A stretch of DNA of 64,000 bases, taken from positions 186,001-250,000 of the forward strand of contig JAQXDL010000044.1 of NCBI GenBank assembly GCA_029251375.1, in the 5' to 3' direction. The translations under genes were made by a program, and so were the position numbers. The stretch comes from Pseudomonadales bacterium (lineage in GTDB: Bacteria > Pseudomonadota > Gammaproteobacteria > Pseudomonadales > Azotimanducaceae). The notes beneath the pieces are model-generated. The model ran no database searches, had not been told where the DNA came from, and worked only from the letters and a program-made list of their open reading frames with translations. Shown in pieces: positions 60,544 through 64,000 of the stretch; position 1 is the stretch's first letter; every line of letters begins with the position of its first letter.

Positions 60544-61131
60544 ATGAGTGTGAGAATTCTACGAATAAATACCGCGGGTTCACCGGTTGAATGGTTGAAT
60601 TGGCAACAAGCCGTTTGCCTTCACGCGCGTGATTTGGTCAGTTGGACATACGGTGAAGAGGTCATGGCTGTTCACGGTGGCCATTCGCGCCAGACGGGTG
60701 AACAAACCATTGTCCATCTCAACAGCATTATTGCTTGTAAGGGTAAAGTGCATCAGAACGGCCGAAAAAGTCCGCCGCTGACAAACCGTGCATTATTCCG
60801 CCGCGATCAAAATGTCTGCCTCTATTGCGGTGAACATTTCGACGAGGTGCAACTGAGTCGTGATCACGTGCATCCTTTGTCTCGGGGTGGCAAGGATGTC
60901 TGGACCAATGTCGTGACATCTTGCCGGCGATGTAACGCGCGAAAAGGTCATGCGCTGTTGGGTGAAATGTCGATGGATTTGCTTGCTTTACCCTACCAGC
61001 CCAACCACGCGGAGTATCTGGCCCTGACGCATAGTGGTCGAATTCTCGGTGATCAAATGGCTTTCTTACGAAGACAGTTTTCCGCTAATAGTCGTTTTCG
61101 ATTAGACAATGAAGACAGCATTGTGGCTTGA
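60544..61131 (+). CDS. HNH endonuclease
   Basis: This 195-residue protein has the zinc-stabilised HNH core: CLYCGEHF (Cys92, Cys95), LSRDHVHPLSRGGKD, then NVVTSCRRCNARKG (Cys127, Cys130). It resembles the chromosomal HNH family found in many proteobacteria with no mobile element next to it. Its DNA target is unknown. It is divergent from the cmo operon. Confidence 0.9.
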   Translation: MSVRILRINTAGSPVEWLNWQQAVCLHARDLVSWTYGEEVMAVHGGHSRQTGEQTIVHLNSIIACKGKVHQNGRKSPPLTNRALFRRDQNVCLYCGEHFDEVQLSRDHVHPLSRGGKDVWTNVVTSCRRCNARKGHALLGEMSMDLLALPYQPNHAEYLALTHSGRILGDQMAFLRRQFSANSRFRLDNEDSIVA

Positions 61132-61219
61132 CCGTGCGCCAACAATAACTGCTTTATTCATCATTAGGATTGGCTAACCTTTAGCTGTTGACGGTAATCT
61201 TACGACTTGTTTTTTTAAA

Positions 61220-61957
61220 GTGGCGGGTCCATTGACTAAAGCTTACAGACAAATCCTACATACGTCCGACATTCATCTCGACAACACGATTGGTGTTAAA
61301 GGATCAGAAAGCCCGGGCCAACTTGGATTCATTGGTGTTGTTGATGCAGCGCTTGAACTCGAAGTGGATATGTTTCTATTAGCGGGGGATCTGTTCGATC
61401 ACAATCGCGTCTCGACGGCGTGTTTAGATTTCGCCTCGGAACAACTTGCTCGACTGCAATGTCCGGTGGTCATGATTACGGGTAATCACGATTGCATGGC
61501 GGATTACTCTATTTACCATAAATATCGTCCAGAGGAAGCTGGCGCGCATGTGCACTTTATCCGTGATGAGTTGGGCGGCGTGCTTGAGTTCGAAGAGCTA
61601 GGTCTGCACGTCTGGGGTAAAGGTATCGTTGATCATGCGCCAGAGAACAAGCCATTGGCGAAGGTGCCTGAATCAGAGTTTGATGGCTGGTACATCGGCA
61701 TGACGCACGGTTACTATGTTGACCGCGGCGGTGATAGCTATTCCTCATTGATCACGCCCGAAGAAATTGAGCGAAGCAAACTTCATTATTTAGCGCTGGG
61801 ACATGTGCACGTTTTTGCTGAAATGACCCACGGTGATACTCATGCTGTATATTCCGGATCACCCAACTCCGGCCAAGGTCGCGCTGAGAAAACTGCCGCA
61901 CACGTTGTCCTTGACCCTGACAGTGGTGTTCGCGTCAATCGAATTGATATTGTCTAG
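61220..61957 (+). CDS. SbcD/YhaO-like metallophosphoesterase
   Basis: This 245-residue phosphoesterase has LHTSDIHLDN, LAGDLFDHN, ITGNHDCM and ALGHVHVFAE, the ordered metal-binding motifs of SbcD/Mre11-type enzymes. It lacks the C-terminal capping domain of SbcD (about 400 residues) and no sbcC lies next to it, so it may act alone on nucleic acid or another phosphodiester. GTG start, weak ribosome site. Its stop codon is in the first copy of a tandem repeat. Confidence 0.82.
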   Translation: MAGPLTKAYRQILHTSDIHLDNTIGVKGSESPGQLGFIGVVDAALELEVDMFLLAGDLFDHNRVSTACLDFASEQLARLQCPVVMITGNHDCMADYSIYHKYRPEEAGAHVHFIRDELGGVLEFEELGLHVWGKGIVDHAPENKPLAKVPESEFDGWYIGMTHGYYVDRGGDSYSSLITPEEIERSKLHYLALGHVHVFAEMTHGDTHAVYSGSPNSGQGRAEKTAAHVVLDPDSGVRVNRIDIV

Positions 61958-62000
61958 CGGCATTGTCTAGCGGCATTGTCTAGACGCATTGTCTAGGGGC
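61949..62000. repeat. Four tandem 13-bp copies carrying the stop codon
   Basis: ATTGTCTAGCGGC occurs twice perfectly, then ATTGTCTAGACGC and ATTGTCTAGGGGC. The first copy encodes the last residues and TAG stop (61955-61957) of the phosphoesterase gene. Confidence 0.92.
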
Positions 62001-62030
62001 TATAGCTATGAGCGTACGACCGGTTGAGGC

Positions 62031-62612
62031 TTACCACGGGCGTCTAGAACCTTCCCATTTAAACGGCTCGATCCCCTCTGCTGTGAGCTGATGAATGCTC
62101 GCCGTTGGTGCGGCACCGGAAAGATCTAACATGCCGATTGTACCCAGCTGTGTATTCAAATTGTGCGGTAATGTTGGCGAGCCAGGGTTGACACAAAGTA
62201 TGCCGCCAAAGTGATCAATCTGTTCGACATGGGTATCGCCATAAATCACCACATCAGGTGTCACTTGTGGAAACAGTTTCTTGATCCAATTTTGCGGCGT
62301 TAGTTTAGGCGGAATTGGCGGCATGGGTATGTAATGTGTCACGCCGACTTTGAAACCATTGAGTTCAATTAGCCAACTCTCTTTAACCGAGGGATGTTCC
62401 GGTTGGGGGTCTCGACCACCTGAACCCTCATCACCGTTGCCGCGCGCAGCATAAGTGGGCGCAATTTCGCTTAGTTTTTCAATGACGCCGATGTCATAGA
62501 TATCACCGGCATGCAAAATACAGTCAACTTTAGAAAATGCCTCATACACCTGCGGCCAAAGGACATCGCGAGATTCGGGTATGTGGGTGTCTGATATCAA
62601 GCCGACTATCAA
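62031..62612 (-). CDS. YfcE/MJ0936-like phosphodiesterase
   Basis: This 193-residue phosphoesterase has GLISDTHIPE, LHAGDIYD, RGNGDEG and YGDTHVEQ, the motif order of the small calcineurin-type YfcE/MJ0936 family. Activity on artificial phosphodiesters is known for the family; the natural substrate is not. Its start overlaps the stop of the CoA-transferase gene by 4 bp (ATGA), so the two are co-translated. Confidence 0.9.
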   Translation of the reverse strand: MIVGLISDTHIPESRDVLWPQVYEAFSKVDCILHAGDIYDIGVIEKLSEIAPTYAARGNGDEGSGGRDPQPEHPSVKESWLIELNGFKVGVTHYIPMPPIPPKLTPQNWIKKLFPQVTPDVVIYGDTHVEQIDHFGGILCVNPGSPTLPHNLNTQLGTIGMLDLSGAAPTASIHQLTAEGIEPFKWEGSRRPW

Positions 62613-63793
62613 GTGATTATACCCTCATCCCGTAGGGTTTTAAGCGCGGCGTCATCGTAACCTAGGGCGCCAAGAATTTCTGAATTATGCTCGCCGAGAA
62701 GAGGTGCGCCGCGTTGTATCTCTGGTGCTGTTTTACTAAACCGGGCGGCAGGTCTGGTTTGCCGAATAGGTCCAGCAACCGGGTGTTGTGTTTCGATTAT
62801 CAACTTGCTGGCTTTTACCACGGGGTGTTCAATCATCTCGCTTCGGGTTAAAACGGGTGAGCAGGGTACGCCCGCTTGTTCGAGGATTTCTAGCCACTGC
62901 TCGGCACTTTTATGAAGCAAAGCATCTTGGGTTAGCTGTAACCGCTCATTGGCATGTTGGTCTCGCAGTGCTGGCGTGGCGAAGCGCTCATCTTCAAGCC
63001 ATTCTGGGTGGTCAACTGCTTTACATAGTGCCTGCCATTGTTTGTTGGCCATCGCTGAAACACTGATATAGCTGGTTTTAGTTTCGTAAATTAAATCAAT
63101 GAAGGTTGCTGCACGTTGACTGCTCACTTCTTTACCAACAAAGGTTTGGCCGCCCATGTCGGAGGACCAGAGAAAGGAAACGACGGTGTCGAGCATCGAG
63201 ACTCGAACATGTTGACCTTCGCCGGTGCGCTCTCTGCAGGCAAGTGCAGCGGTAATCGCCTGGGCCGTTGTCATGCCGGTGAGTTTGTCTGGAAGAATCG
63301 TTCTTACCAATTTAGGTCTCTCATCGTCAGAGCCCGCTTGGATTGTTGTCAAACCACTAATGGCCTGAATGATGGGGTCGTAAACAGGTTTGTGGGACCA
63401 GGGGTTATCTTCACCAAAACCACTGATTGAGGCATAAATAATGTCTGGTTTATGCGCGCGCACCTTTTCTTCGTCAATACCGAGTCGCTCGACCACGCCG
63501 GGTCTGAAATTTTGAATTAACACATCGCAGGATTTAACGAGGGCGAAAAGTATTTCGCGACCTTTATCAGATTTTAAATTGAGCGTAATTGCACGTTTAT
63601 TCCGGTTGTTGTTCAAGAACGTTGCGGTGAATTCATTCGCACCATAACCAGCGCCTCTAGCGTGGTCCGGTGCGGTTGTTGATTCAACTTTAATGATGTC
63701 GGCACCTTGATCACCTAACAGCATGGTGGCAAAGGGGCCTGATATAACAGTCGTTAAGTCTAAAATTTTGTAACCTGAGAGAGGACCTGACAT
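62609..63793 (-). CDS. CaiB/BaiF family III CoA-transferase
   Basis: This 394-residue enzyme moves CoA between carboxylic acids. LDLTTVISGPFATMLLGDQGADIIKVE is the family N terminus; NRNKRAITLNLKSDKGREI follows; the catalytic Asp is expected in VSMLDTVVSF near residue 200. Substrates are unknown; family members act on carnitine, formate/oxalate, bile acids, succinate or mesaconate. It is first gene of a two-gene operon. Confidence 0.93.
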   Translation of the reverse strand: MSGPLSGYKILDLTTVISGPFATMLLGDQGADIIKVESTTAPDHARGAGYGANEFTATFLNNNRNKRAITLNLKSDKGREILFALVKSCDVLIQNFRPGVVERLGIDEEKVRAHKPDIIYASISGFGEDNPWSHKPVYDPIIQAISGLTTIQAGSDDERPKLVRTILPDKLTGMTTAQAITAALACRERTGEGQHVRVSMLDTVVSFLWSSDMGGQTFVGKEVSSQRAATFIDLIYETKTSYISVSAMANKQWQALCKAVDHPEWLEDERFATPALRDQHANERLQLTQDALLHKSAEQWLEILEQAGVPCSPVLTRSEMIEHPVVKASKLIIETQHPVAGPIRQTRPAARFSKTAPEIQRGAPLLGEHNSEILGALGYDDAALKTLRDEGIIT

Positions 63794-64000
63794 AACACTA
63801 CAACCTGAATACGCGTGGTTGCAGTGTAACGATGGAAATTTTGAAATGGTACCGGGATTTCAAGCGCAAGGGTTGTTGATCCCAACGATGTCGCTAGATA
63901 TCGATCATAAATTTATTCGGTTGGAATATGCTTCTTTCAGATTGGAGTGTTGCGATTGAATATCTGTTACTTACGAATTCACAAAACGTAATGAACGCTA

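Noticed and set aside
60544-61131. HNH gene as part of a mobile element or intron
   Set aside because: No reverse transcriptase, transposase, terminal repeats or interrupted host gene are seen around it; the chromosomal HNH family is a better fit.
1-64000. tRNA or rRNA genes
   Set aside because: Scanned spacers for TTCGAATC-like T-loops and conserved rRNA strings; the few hits are inside protein genes without a cloverleaf.

Overview
The window is chromosomal DNA from a gammaproteobacterium. The cmoA/cmoB wobble-uridine pair, rluA, a yhiN-type flavoprotein, the PBPRA1643-type SEC-C protein, DUF6122, DUF3147 and DUF6614 all point that way. A coastal or marine heterotroph is likely, because CYP153, a Baeyer-Villiger monooxygenase, a haloalkane dehalogenase and several acyl-CoA dehydrogenases lie close together. 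No rRNA, tRNA, CRISPR, integrase, transposase or phage gene was found, so this looks like ordinary chromosome with one small decayed patch. I cannot name the genus from the sequence.

Layout. 1-6 kb: a left-truncated ATM1-type ABC exporter, a Baeyer-Villiger monooxygenase, inorganic pyrophosphatase and an MFS permease. 6-13.3 kb: a spermidine-synthase-like and PNPOx-like gene pair divergent from a haloalkane dehalogenase, an iron-sulphur photolyase, a GNAT protein, and a TVP38 membrane domain fused to a disulphide reductase. 13.4-18.7 kb: an ECF sigma factor with a zinc-finger anti-sigma factor, two F420-type LLM oxidoreductases, an exported PNPOx-fold protein and an orphan ClpP. 19-24.6 kb: a candidate ETF-beta lysine methyltransferase, an MFS permease, and an M28 peptidase / MBL hydrolase / nitroreductase run. 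24.7-32.9 kb: small and hypothetical genes, several visibly broken, with an AT-rich patch near 32.3 kb. 33-45 kb: two flavoproteins, a large hydrolase, MBL hydrolases, an acyl-CoA dehydrogenase, CYP153 and glutamate dehydrogenase. 45-54.5 kb: an MFS permease, two acyl-CoA dehydrogenases, a metallophosphoesterase, a PilZ/DUF1631 pair, an alpha/beta hydrolase and a nucleotidyltransferase. 54.6-64 kb: two hydrolases, rluA, cmoA/cmoB with a membrane gene between them, an HNH nuclease, two phosphoesterases and a family III CoA-transferase.

How the genes fit together (inference): CYP153 would start terminal oxidation of alkanes, and the BVMO and esterase-like hydrolases could handle ketones and the resulting esters. 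The acyl-CoA dehydrogenases and CoA-transferase would feed beta-oxidation. These genes are scattered and do not form one operon.

The least expected signals are these. First, a DUF1631 protein seems split into two genes 11 kb apart, the C-terminal half overlapping a PilZ gene. Second, 9-15 bp tandem duplications recur at gene starts and stops, several of them copying the start or stop codon. Third, three small conserved genes have decayed 5' ends or in-frame stops. Fourth, there is an unannotated 34-residue membrane protein next to a CDF transporter.
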